Part shown: positions 1-7,579 of the stretch, one piece after another | Layout: each line of letters starts with the position of its first letter | How positions within the stretch are numbered: the stretch's first letter is position 1 | Assembly: GCA_902591045.1 (NCBI GenBank) | Contig: CACIZC010000001.1 | Location: forward strand, 1 to 64,000 | Source of the DNA: an uncultured Pelagibacteraceae bacterium | GTDB lineage: Bacteria; Pseudomonadota; Alphaproteobacteria; Pelagibacterales; Pelagibacteraceae | Length of the DNA: 64,000 nucleotides | Direction of reading: 5' to 3' | The notes under the pieces: generated by a model | Database searches by the model: none | What the model was told of the DNA's origin: nothing | Seen by the model: only the letters and a program-made list of their open reading frames with translations | Position numbers and translations under genes: made by a program

Positions 1-1256
1 TTTTATTTGGTTCTATTTCTGAAGGTATATCAGAGATTAAAAACTTGCTTAGATCCGATGATGTTAATTCGGCAATCAATTTTATTCGAAAGTTAGGGAT
101 TAAGTTTAAAAAAGTAAATGAAAATAAATACCTTGTTTATGGTCAAGGTTTAGGAAGTTTGTTTATTTCAAAAAATAAAATTTTAGATTTTGGAAATAGC
201 GGAACTCTTTGTAGACTTGGTTGTGGAATTTTATCAACGTCTCCAAATTTAAATGTAAGATTAACTGGGGATAAAAGTTTAAAAAAAAGAAATTTAAGCA
301 CAATGATAGATGCATTAGAAAAGTTTGGTGCTACTTTTTATCCTCAAAAAAAAAATTATTTACCTCTTCAACTTGTATCCTCAAATATTCCGACAGGAAT
401 CGATTTTGTTGAAAAGAAAGGGTCCGCTCAAATAGTTTCGTCCGTATCCTTAGCTGCGATTAATTCTTTTGGAAAAACTAAAATTGTGCAAGAAAAAATT
501 TCACGGAATCATACACAAATCTTTTTAAAGAAAATTGGCTCTGATATTTATTTTAAAAAATCAGGAGCTAAAAATATAATAGAAATAAATGGAAAGAAAA
601 AATTAAACAATTTTAAAATAGAAATACCGGGAGATCCTTCTAGTGCTGCCTTTTTCACTGCACTAACATTACTAAAAAAAAAATCATTGCTTACTATACG
701 CAACATGGGTTTAAACCCCACTAGAATAGGCTTTTATGAATTATTAAAAAAACATGGCGCTAAAATAAAGATTAAAAATATTAGAAAGAAAAACAATGAA
801 CTAGTCGGAGATATATTTGTAAAAAGCAGCAAGATTAAACCAATCAAATGTGGCTCCTCATACTACTCTAGAACTGTTGATGAATTTCCCATTCTATTTG
901 TTATCTCTGCATTAACTGAAGGTATATCAAAATTTTATGGTATCGAAGATTTAGCAAATAAAGAGTCCAACAGAATTTTGGAAATGAAAAATTTATTAAA
1001 AAAAATAAATATAAAATGTAAATCAAATAAAAATAGTATGAAAATTAATGGGAAAAAAAATTATAATTTTAAAAATAAATTGATCACTGTAGACCCTAAA
1101 CTGGATCATAGGATTTGTCAGTCTGCATCAATTTTAGCATTAGCGACAGGTATAAATATTAAGATTAAAAATTTTCAAACAGTAAATACTTCGGCACCAT
1201 CATTTTTAAAAATCGTTAAAAAGCTTGGAGGAAAATTTGAAATCAAAAAAAATTAA
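1..1256 (+). CDS. aroA: 3-phosphoshikimate 1-carboxyvinyltransferase (EPSP synthase), 5' end missing
   Basis: Catalyses the sixth step of the shikimate pathway, joining phosphoenolpyruvate and shikimate-3-phosphate to give EPSP, in the cytoplasm. The reading frame is open from base 3 to the stop at 1256, so the first in-window start-like codon (TTG at 45) is internal and the true start lies before the window. The first visible residues read LFGSISEGISEIKNLLRSDD, matching the region just after the family's N-terminal K-S-xS-x-R motif. The GNSGT motif follows within the next 50 residues, and the late DHR motif (LDHRICQ) is present. About 418 residues are visible of a usual ~440. It overlaps cmk by 20 bases, which suggests translational coupling in the aroA-cmk-rpsA order common in proteobacteria. 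Confidence 0.95.
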   Translation, partial: LFGSISEGISEIKNLLRSDDVNSAINFIRKLGIKFKKVNENKYLVYGQGLGSLFISKNKILDFGNSGTLCRLGCGILSTSPNLNVRLTGDKSLKKRNLSTMIDALEKFGATFYPQKKNYLPLQLVSSNIPTGIDFVEKKGSAQIVSSVSLAAINSFGKTKIVQEKISRNHTQIFLKKIGSDIYFKKSGAKNIIEINGKKKLNNFKIEIPGDPSSAAFFTALTLLKKKSLLTIRNMGLNPTRIGFYELLKKHGAKIKIKNIRKKNNELVGDIFVKSSKIKPIKCGSSYYSRTVDEFPILFVISALTEGISKFYGIEDLANKESNRILEMKNLLKKINIKCKSNKNSMKINGKKNYNFKNKLITVDPKLDHRICQSASILALATGINIKIKNFQTVNTSAPSFLKIVKKLGGKFEIKKN

Positions 1257-1914
1257 AAATTTTATCTTAACAGTAGATGGCAAAAGTGGTTCTGGAAAAT
1301 CTACTGCTGCAAAATTACTATCAAAAAAATATAAAATTCCTCTTTTGAGCTCAGGACAATTATATCGATGGGCAGCTAAAAAATTAATTGAAAGGAAACA
1401 AAAAAATGAAATTGTTTTTCTAAAAAAATCCTTTAAAAAACTAAACTATAATAATCTTAAAAAACTAAATTTGCATACCCCAGAAATTTCTTATCATTCA
1501 GCAATAATTGCAAAAAGACTCAAAATAAGAATGATAATAAAGAAATATCAAAAAGAGTTTGTTAAAAAAAATAAAAACTATTGTGTAATTGAAGGAAGAG
1601 ATTCGCACATCATATTTTCTGATGCATTTCTAAAATTTTTTTTAAAATCTAACCTAAGCACTGCTGCAGTTAGAAGGTATAGTGACCTAAAAAAGAAAAA
1701 AATAGGTATTTCTTTAAAACAAGTCAAAAATGATCTTAAAAAACGTGACTATTCCGACATTACAAGAAAACATAGTCCATTGATTCTTGCCAAAGATCAT
1801 GTAGTAATACGCTCCGACATCTTAAATAAATCACAGATGATTAATAAAATGTCGAAAAAAATTGAGAACAAAATAAAAAATAAATATGGGATTGGATACA
1901 GAGTCGGTAAATGA
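1237..1914 (+). CDS. cmk: cytidylate kinase
   Basis: Phosphorylates CMP and dCMP to the diphosphates with ATP. The N-terminus carries a P-loop of the form DGKSGSGKST, and RYSDL plus RDYSDITR are the expected LID/NMP-region motifs (the usual RDxxDxxR becomes RDYSDITR). I choose the TTG at 1237 because GGAGG at 1227-1231 sits five bases upstream. A longer frame starting at TTG 1225 would add four residues and place the Shine-Dalgarno inside the gene. Length is 225 residues, the family norm. It overlaps the end of aroA and the start of rpsA, so the three are probably one transcript. Confidence 0.92.
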   Translation: MKSKKIKNFILTVDGKSGSGKSTAAKLLSKKYKIPLLSSGQLYRWAAKKLIERKQKNEIVFLKKSFKKLNYNNLKKLNLHTPEISYHSAIIAKRLKIRMIIKKYQKEFVKKNKNYCVIEGRDSHIIFSDAFLKFFLKSNLSTAAVRRYSDLKKKKIGISLKQVKNDLKKRDYSDITRKHSPLILAKDHVVIRSDILNKSQMINKMSKKIENKIKNKYGIGYRVGK

Positions 1915-3622
1915 AAAAAATATAAAGGAGTTTAAAGCTCTTTTAGAAGAATCTTTCAAAAAAAATTCCCTTAAAGAAGGTAATATAATAAAAGCAAAAG
2001 TTTCGGAAGTAGGAAAAAAATTTATTCTTTGTGAAATACCAGGAAGTAAATTTGAAGGCGTTATTCCAATTGAAGAATTTAAAATTGCAAAGGAATTAGA
2101 TTCTCTAAAAATTGGCTCAACAATCAATGTGTATTTAGAAAGAATTGAAAGCTACAAAGGTGAAATAGTTGTTAGTAGAGAAAAAGCTAGAAGAATGAAC
2201 TCTTGGAAAGAAATGGAAAAAGCTTTCAAAACTCAAGAGGAAGTCGAAGGTATAATTACAAGTAGATGCAAAGGGGGGTATATAGTTAATATAAATTCTT
2301 GTTTATGTTTTTTACCAGGTTCTCAAATAGATACAAAACCATTGAAAAACTTTGACCATCTCATGAATGTTCCCCAAAAATTTTTATGTGTAAAATTAGA
2401 TGAAAACAGAGGAAATATTGTCGTGTCTAGAAGGGCAATTTTAGAAAAAAGTAAAAATCAAGATTTAGATAAGGTTTTAGCAAAAATAAAAGAGGGTGAT
2501 ATTGTAGAAGGTCAAGTGAAAGCAATTACGGACTGGGGGGCCTTTTTAGATATTAATGGTGCTGACGCCCTGCTTCATATAACTGACATGTCTTATTCAA
2601 GAGTTAGAAAAACTTCAGACTTACTCTCAGTTGGCCAAACAATAAAAGTAAAAATTACAAAGATTGATAAAGAAACAAAAAGAATTAGCTGTGGGATCAA
2701 ACAAATGCATCCAGATCCGTATGACAGCTTGGAAAAGAAATTTAAGCTAAATGAAACATACAAGGGTACTGTTACCAAAGTTTTAGATTATGGAGCTTTT
2801 ATAAAGTTAGAGGATGGCTTAGAGGGTCTATGTCATCAAACAGAATTAGACTGGACTAAAAAAAATGTTCAGCCAAACAAAGTGCTGTCTATTTCGCAGG
2901 AAATAAATGTTAAGATAATAGAAATAGACTCAGAAAAAAGACGTATATCCCTAAGCTACAAACAAACATTAGGAAATCCATGGGATGATTTCTTGAAAAA
3001 AACATCAACTGGATCTGTTGTGAACGCTAAAGTTAAAAATATCACAGATTTTGCTTTGTTCGTTTCAATAGGAGATTCTTCTCTAACTGGAATGATACAT
3101 TTCAAAGATATCGATTGGAAAGAAAGCGAAGAAAGTTTAAAAAAATTCAAAAAAGGAGATAGTGTTAAAGCTAAAGTACTTGAAATTGATAGAGAAAAAG
3201 AAAAAATAAGATTGTCTATTAGAGAACTGGAATCTGATCCTTTTGATTACTTTAAAAATATGAACACTGGCAATATTATAACTGTAACAGTTAAAGAAGT
3301 GTTGCCTAAAAAAGGCGTAAAAGTGATTGTTGGAAATAATGAAAATTTACTTGTTACAATTAAGAAAAGTCAACTTGCATTAAATCCTGAAGATCAACGT
3401 GAAACAATATTTCAACCAGGAAACCGTTTAGATTGTGCCATTTTAGAACTAGACTCTGAGAGAAGAAAGGTAACTTTATCAGTTAAAGAAAAAGAAAGAT
3501 TAGAAAATGAAGAGGCAATAAAAAAATTCGGAAAAGAAGGAAAATCTTCTGGGCAGTCTCTTAAATCAATATTTGGAAAAGCCTTAGGCAGAAAGAAAAG
3601 CAAGGATAATAAAAAGAAATAA
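1886..3622 (+). CDS. rpsA: 30S ribosomal protein S1
   Basis: S1 binds mRNA on the small ribosomal subunit and helps translation start, especially on transcripts with weak Shine-Dalgarno signals, which are common in this AT-rich window. The 578 residues contain about six consecutive S1/OB repeats; repeats 3 to 6 show the typical pattern of 'G.V..ITDWGAFLDI..ADALLHITDMS' and 'ITKIDKETKRIS'. The C-terminal tail is lysine/serine-rich (KSIFGKALGRKKS), as in alphaproteobacterial S1. The ATG at 1886 overlaps the end of cmk by 29 bases. IhfB follows after seven bases, the usual rpsA-ihfB order. Confidence 0.97.
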   Translation: MGLDTESVNEKNIKEFKALLEESFKKNSLKEGNIIKAKVSEVGKKFILCEIPGSKFEGVIPIEEFKIAKELDSLKIGSTINVYLERIESYKGEIVVSREKARRMNSWKEMEKAFKTQEEVEGIITSRCKGGYIVNINSCLCFLPGSQIDTKPLKNFDHLMNVPQKFLCVKLDENRGNIVVSRRAILEKSKNQDLDKVLAKIKEGDIVEGQVKAITDWGAFLDINGADALLHITDMSYSRVRKTSDLLSVGQTIKVKITKIDKETKRISCGIKQMHPDPYDSLEKKFKLNETYKGTVTKVLDYGAFIKLEDGLEGLCHQTELDWTKKNVQPNKVLSISQEINVKIIEIDSEKRRISLSYKQTLGNPWDDFLKKTSTGSVVNAKVKNITDFALFVSIGDSSLTGMIHFKDIDWKESEESLKKFKKGDSVKAKVLEIDREKEKIRLSIRELESDPFDYFKNMNTGNIITVTVKEVLPKKGVKVIVGNNENLLVTIKKSQLALNPEDQRETIFQPGNRLDCAILELDSERRKVTLSVKEKERLENEEAIKKFGKEGKSSGQSLKSIFGKALGRKKSKDNKKK

Positions 3623-3628
3623 ATTTTT

Positions 3629-3928
3629 ATGGTGAGATCTGAGATAATTTCAAAATTATCAAAAAAAATTCACCAAAAATTAAAAAAATCAGAAATAGAG
3701 AAAATACTAGAGGTAATATTAGACACAGTTATCTATGGTATTGCTGAAAGAAAAAATACTGAAATAAGAAGTTTTGGAACCTTTTCTGTAAAAAAGATGA
3801 AAGAAAAAACTAGTAGAAATCCAAAAACTAATGAGAAAATTTATGTTTCTGAAAAAAAATCTATTAAATTTAGAATGTCAAAATTCCTTAAAAGTAAAAT
3901 CAATCAAGCAAAGGATGTGACAAATTGA
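3629..3928 (+). CDS. ihfB: integration host factor beta-like / HU-family DNA-binding protein
   Basis: A 99-residue member of the HU/IHF family that bends DNA as a dimer. The family signature is clear: IRSFGTFSVKKMKEKTSRNP, with the intercalating proline in the RNP of the beta arm (residues about 60-75), followed by KTNEKIYVSEKKSIKFRMSK. The position directly downstream of rpsA is the conserved place of ihfB (himD). The N-terminus begins MVRSEII, close to the usual MTKSELI. The final TGA (3926-3928) overlaps the TTG start of pyrF by four bases. HU cannot be excluded from sequence alone, but context favours IHF beta. Confidence 0.88.
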   Translation: MVRSEIISKLSKKIHQKLKKSEIEKILEVILDTVIYGIAERKNTEIRSFGTFSVKKMKEKTSRNPKTNEKIYVSEKKSIKFRMSKFLKSKINQAKDVTN

Positions 3929-4599
3929 AAAAAAATATTTTTGTTGCTTTAGATTTTAATTCTCTAGAAAAAGCTCTTGATACAACTAAAAAAATTAAAG
4001 ACCAAATTGCTGGTATTAAAATGGGCACTGAACTATATGCCATTTGTGGCACTGAAGGTTTAAAAAAATTTAAAGAACTTGACGTAGAAATATTTCTAGA
4101 TTTAAAACTTCATGACATCCCAAACCAAGTAAAGAAAACTGTGGCTGCGATTGCCTCTTTAAAAAATGTAAAATATCTAACGGTTCACACCAGCGGTAAT
4201 TATGAAATGCTGAAAGCTGCTCAAGAAGCTGCTGCTGGCTCAATTGATTTACTTGGTGTTACTGTTCTAACTTCACAGTCAAATCTTGAGGGAGTAGGTG
4301 TGAAAAATTCTGTGGAAGATCAAATTAAACTTTTAGTTAACTTAGCAATCAAGTCTGATATTTCTGGGGTTATTGCATCTGCACAGGATGTTTCACTAAT
4401 TAGATCGTTGTCAAAGAAACTCAAGATATTTTGCCCTGGAATAAGAAGTGGAGAAGATAAACAGGATCAAAAAAGAGTTATGAGTTATGCTGATTTTTCA
4501 AAAATTGCTGATGATAAATGTTTTGCAGTAATAGGAAGACCCATTATCGAAGGTGACCCTGTTCAAAACATTAAAAAAATTATACAGTCTGTAAAATAG
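3925..4599 (+). CDS. pyrF: orotidine 5'-phosphate decarboxylase
   Basis: Decarboxylates OMP to UMP, the last step of de novo pyrimidine synthesis. The catalytic DxKxxD motif is intact in FLDLKLHDIPNQV, the N-terminal VALDF motif provides the substrate-binding Asp, and the C-terminal phosphate-binding loop reads VIGRPII. At 224 residues it is a normal short-type (group I) enzyme. The start is TTG at 3925, overlapping the ihfB stop by four bases (TTGA), which implies coupling. Only 21 bases separate it from the trpB-like gene, where related genomes often carry trpF; no trpF is present here. Confidence 0.95.
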   Translation: MKKNIFVALDFNSLEKALDTTKKIKDQIAGIKMGTELYAICGTEGLKKFKELDVEIFLDLKLHDIPNQVKKTVAAIASLKNVKYLTVHTSGNYEMLKAAQEAAAGSIDLLGVTVLTSQSNLEGVGVKNSVEDQIKLLVNLAIKSDISGVIASAQDVSLIRSLSKKLKIFCPGIRSGEDKQDQKRVMSYADFSKIADDKCFAVIGRPIIEGDPVQNIKKIIQSVK

Positions 4600-4605
4600 T
4601 ATAAT
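4600..4605 (+). promoter_or_regulatory. possible -10 element upstream of the trpB-like gene
   Basis: A perfect TATAAT lies directly after the pyrF stop and 15 bases before the ATG at 4621. A nine-base palindrome (ACAGTCTGT, 4584-4592) sits just upstream, where an operator could overlap the promoter. No convincing -35 box was found at the normal distance, and TATAAT arises easily by chance in DNA this AT-rich. If real, the trpBA-like pair could be transcribed separately from aroA-pyrF with an almost leaderless message. Confidence 0.25.
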
Positions 4606-4620
4606 TAATCATATTCTAGA

Positions 4621-5856
4621 ATGAAAATTAAAAAAGGAATACCTTTAATCGATCAGCACGACAAAAATGGTTTTTATGGAGGAAAATTTGGCGGCAATTA
4701 CGTAGCTGAAACACTTAAAAAACCTATAGATGACTTAACAAAATTATTCGAAAAATACAGGAATGATAAAAATTTTCTAAATGAAAGAGATGACTTGTAC
4801 GAAAATTACGTTGGAAAACCTACAAGATTTATTAAACTTCAAAATCTTACAGATCACTTAGGTGGTGCACAAATCTATGCAAAAATGGTTTCTGACGCCA
4901 ATGGGGGAGCTCATAAAATCTATAACGCAATTACTCATGCAATGTTATGCAAACGAGCAAAAAAGAAATACATCTGCACTGATACTGGCGCTGGTTATAA
5001 CGGAAAAATGTTTTCTATGGTCGCAAAAAAATTTGGTTTGGGATGTAAGGTGTTTATGGGCACCAGAGATATCGAAAGGCAAAAACCAAACTGTGATGCA
5101 ATAAAAAAAAATGGTGCTGAAATTGTTCCTGTAACCTCTGGAAGTAAAACATTGGTGGATGCTGTCAGTGAATGTATTCGATACTGGGTATCAAATTGTG
5201 ATAAAGTTCATATGGGAATAGGTAGTCTTGTTGGACCCAACATTTTTGTAAAAATTTGTGGTTGGAGTACAGCTCAAATTTCAAGAGAACTTAAAATTCA
5301 GTTAGAAGAAGAGTTTGGGAAAATACCAAGTAAATTGAAATTAATTAACTGTGTTGGCGGAGGTTCGAGTGCTTATGGTTTTTGGAGTGAATTTATTGAT
5401 TATAACAAAAATGAAGTAGAGCTAATAGGTGTAGAAGCTGGTGGCCCAAAGAATAGTAAACTTCATGCGGCACCATTAAGTAAAAATTCTAAAATAGCAA
5501 TTCTGCATGGAGCTGCTGCTTACTGTCTTAGCGACTCTGATGGTCAAATTAATGAGACCGAGTCTATATCTAGCGGCTTAGATTATCCAAGCGTGAGTCC
5601 TATACATTGTCTTTTGAAGGATACCAAAAGAGCTAGATATACTTCGGCAACGGATGAGGAGGCGCTAGATGCTTTTAAATTAGTTACTGAACTTGAAGAA
5701 ATTTCTCCAAGTTTAGAACCTGCCCATGCTTTTGCGGAGGCAATAAAAATTGCTCCCGGACTTAATGAATCAACTACGGTAATAGTTGATAGTTGTGGAG
5801 ATAGCCTAAAAGACAAGGATATTATTAAAAAACATTTAGGTAATTATTTAAGATGA
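4621..5856 (+). CDS. trpB: highly divergent tryptophan synthase beta-like PLP enzyme
   Basis: A fold-type II PLP enzyme of the TrpB family, 411 residues. Recognisable landmarks: KFGGNYVAETL (20-32), the PLP lysine in GAHKI (Lys99), DIERQKPN (150-157), the phosphate loop GGGSSAYG, DGQINETESISSGLDYPSVSP (Asp307, equivalent to Asp305) and LEPAHA. Against Salmonella TrpB the segment from Lys87 onward aligns without gaps. It shows Glu109 to Asp121, Gln114 to Tyr126, His115 to Asn127, Asn89 to Tyr101 and Lys167 to Val179. These are the catalytic acid/base, the substrate-carboxylate loop and a subunit-interface residue. The stop overlaps the trpA-like ATG by four bases (ATGA). It probably still condenses serine with an acceptor, but whether that acceptor is indole is uncertain. 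Confidence 0.75.
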   Translation: MKIKKGIPLIDQHDKNGFYGGKFGGNYVAETLKKPIDDLTKLFEKYRNDKNFLNERDDLYENYVGKPTRFIKLQNLTDHLGGAQIYAKMVSDANGGAHKIYNAITHAMLCKRAKKKYICTDTGAGYNGKMFSMVAKKFGLGCKVFMGTRDIERQKPNCDAIKKNGAEIVPVTSGSKTLVDAVSECIRYWVSNCDKVHMGIGSLVGPNIFVKICGWSTAQISRELKIQLEEEFGKIPSKLKLINCVGGGSSAYGFWSEFIDYNKNEVELIGVEAGGPKNSKLHAAPLSKNSKIAILHGAAAYCLSDSDGQINETESISSGLDYPSVSPIHCLLKDTKRARYTSATDEEALDAFKLVTELEEISPSLEPAHAFAEAIKIAPGLNESTTVIVDSCGDSLKDKDIIKKHLGNYLR

Positions 5857-6653
5857 AATCCCAAATTAGTTTAGCTTTCCAGAATTGTAGAAAAGAAAAT
5901 AGACCTGCTCTGCTAACTTATACCGTAGCTGGTGATAATACTAAAAAAAGATCGTTAGAAATTTTAAAATCCATATCTAAATATGCTGATATTTTAGAAA
6001 TTGGTTTTCCACATAACGCACCTACAGCAGACGGTCCCCAAATTCAAAATAGTTCACACAGAGCTTTAAAAAATGGGCTGAAGCTAAAAGATGTTTTTCA
6101 AATAGTTAAAAATTACAAAAAAAGTAAAAATTCAAAGCCATGTATTCTCATGGGATACTATCAAATGGTTCATCGATACGGAGAAAAGAAGTTTGTTAAC
6201 AAGTGCAAACAGGTAGGTGTCTCCGGTATAATATTAGTGGATCTTCCTTTTCCTGATAACAAAGAATTTGCTAAATTATGTAAAAAAAATTCAATCACTT
6301 TTGTTCAACTGTTGTCGCCAACAACGTCCAAAAAAAGGATGAAAAAAATTATAGCCAGCTCCCATGATATGATTTATTATATAAGTATGTTATCGACCAC
6401 AGGCGGCAAATTGAAAGTTTCTCCAAGAAAAATTTTAGAAAATTACAATAGAATTAAAAGAATAAACAAGTCTAAAAATTTAGTAATTGGATTCGGAATA
6501 ACAAATAAGACCATAGCTTCCCTTAAAAAATCTGATGGATTGGTTGTTGGAAGCGCCTTATGTAAAGAAATTACAAGATCTTTAAAGAACCGTCAAAATC
6601 CTGTCACAAAATTGAATAAAATGGTAAAAGGTTTAAAAAATAAAATTATATGA
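5853..6653 (+). CDS. trpA: divergent tryptophan synthase alpha-like protein
   Basis: A TIM-barrel protein of the TrpA family, 266 residues. The catalytic pair is at the canonical positions: Glu49 (in LEIGFP) and Asp60 (in TADGP). Tyr175 and the loop-6 TG (Thr183-Gly184) are also kept, and the C-terminal phosphate loop reads GFGI and VVGSAL. So indole-3-glycerol-phosphate lyase chemistry looks possible. The family hallmark PFSDPxADGP has become PHNAPTADGP, replacing Asp56 with Ala. The YYN motif is YYQ, replacing Asn104. Both residues contact the beta subunit in the Salmonella complex. It is coupled to the trpB-like gene upstream and to accD downstream by ATGA overlaps. Confidence 0.8.
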   Translation: MKSQISLAFQNCRKENRPALLTYTVAGDNTKKRSLEILKSISKYADILEIGFPHNAPTADGPQIQNSSHRALKNGLKLKDVFQIVKNYKKSKNSKPCILMGYYQMVHRYGEKKFVNKCKQVGVSGIILVDLPFPDNKEFAKLCKKNSITFVQLLSPTTSKKRMKKIIASSHDMIYYISMLSTTGGKLKVSPRKILENYNRIKRINKSKNLVIGFGITNKTIASLKKSDGLVVGSALCKEITRSLKNRQNPVTKLNKMVKGLKNKII

Positions 6654-7579
6654 ATTGGATTACAAAGTTTATAAAACCAAAAATAAAATCTTTGTTTAAA
6701 AAAAGATCTTCAAGTACTAAGGAAGCTCTCTGGATAACATGTGACTGTAAAAACTTAATTTATAAAGATGAGCTATTAAATAATTTAAGTGTCTGTCCAA
6801 CTTGTGGTTTTCACCATAAACTTACTTGTGAAGAAAGATTCAAAACTTTTTTTGATAATAGCCAATATGAAATTCTAGAAACTCCAATCCCAAAAGATGA
6901 CCCTCTAAATTTTCAAGATGTAAAAAAATATACTGATAGATTGAAGCTTGCTAGAGAAAAAACTAAACAGTCTGATGCAATTTTAATTGCACAAGGAAAA
7001 TTAAACGAAATAGAAGTAACTGTTGGGGCACAAAACTTTAATTTTATTGGTGGATCTGTCGGAAGTGCTTCTGGTGAAGCTTTTGTTCACGGTGTTCAGC
7101 AAGCAGTAGATAAAAAAACACCATTCATTTTTTTTAGTTGTAGTGGCGGACAAAGAATGATGGAAAGTGCAATTTCACTGATGCAAATGACAAGAACTGT
7201 TGTAGCTGTAAATGAATTAAAGAAAAATAATATCCCATATATTGTTGTTTTAGGAAATCCTACGACAGGAGGTGTTTCTGCTAGTTTTGCAACTTTGGGG
7301 GACATATTAATCGGAGAACCAAAGGCCGTTATTGCATTTGCGGGAAAAAGAGTCATTCAAAATACTGTTAAAGAAACATTGCCAGAAGATTTTCAAACAG
7401 CAGAATTTGTCAAAGATCATGGTGGAATCGATCTTGTCGTAGAGAGAAAATACTTAAGATCGACGATTTCAACTCTTTTATCAATTTTATTGAAGAAAAA
7501 AGAATCCCAGTTTATATCTAACAACGACGATGTTACAAACCTCGACAAAAATTTATCAAAAACTTCAAAAGCAGTATAG
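6650..7579 (+). CDS. accD: acetyl-CoA carboxylase carboxyltransferase beta subunit
   Basis: Together with AccA it transfers the carboxyl group from biotin to acetyl-CoA, committing carbon to fatty acid synthesis. The 309 residues match the crotonase-like carboxyltransferase fold: GGSVGSASGEAF, the oxyanion glycine region SCSGGQRMMES, and NPTTGGVSASFATLGD. The N-terminal four-cysteine zinc ribbon is present but its first pair is CxC (Cys31, Cys33) instead of CxxC; the second pair is regular (Cys49, Cys52). It starts at an ATGA overlap with trpA and overlaps folC by 50 bases. The trpA-accD-folC order is a well-known proteobacterial arrangement. Confidence 0.93.
   Translation: MNWITKFIKPKIKSLFKKRSSSTKEALWITCDCKNLIYKDELLNNLSVCPTCGFHHKLTCEERFKTFFDNSQYEILETPIPKDDPLNFQDVKKYTDRLKLAREKTKQSDAILIAQGKLNEIEVTVGAQNFNFIGGSVGSASGEAFVHGVQQAVDKKTPFIFFSCSGGQRMMESAISLMQMTRTVVAVNELKKNNIPYIVVLGNPTTGGVSASFATLGDILIGEPKAVIAFAGKRVIQNTVKETLPEDFQTAEFVKDHGGIDLVVERKYLRSTISTLLSILLKKKESQFISNNDDVTNLDKNLSKTSKAV

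Noticed and set aside
1225-1239. Longer cmk start at TTG 1225
   Set aside because: The GGAGG Shine-Dalgarno at 1227-1231 lies after that codon and fits TTG 1237.
7530-7579. Frameshift joining accD and folC
   Set aside because: Both genes have complete ends and the 50-base overlap has a normal ATG start, so it is a gene overlap and not a broken fusion.
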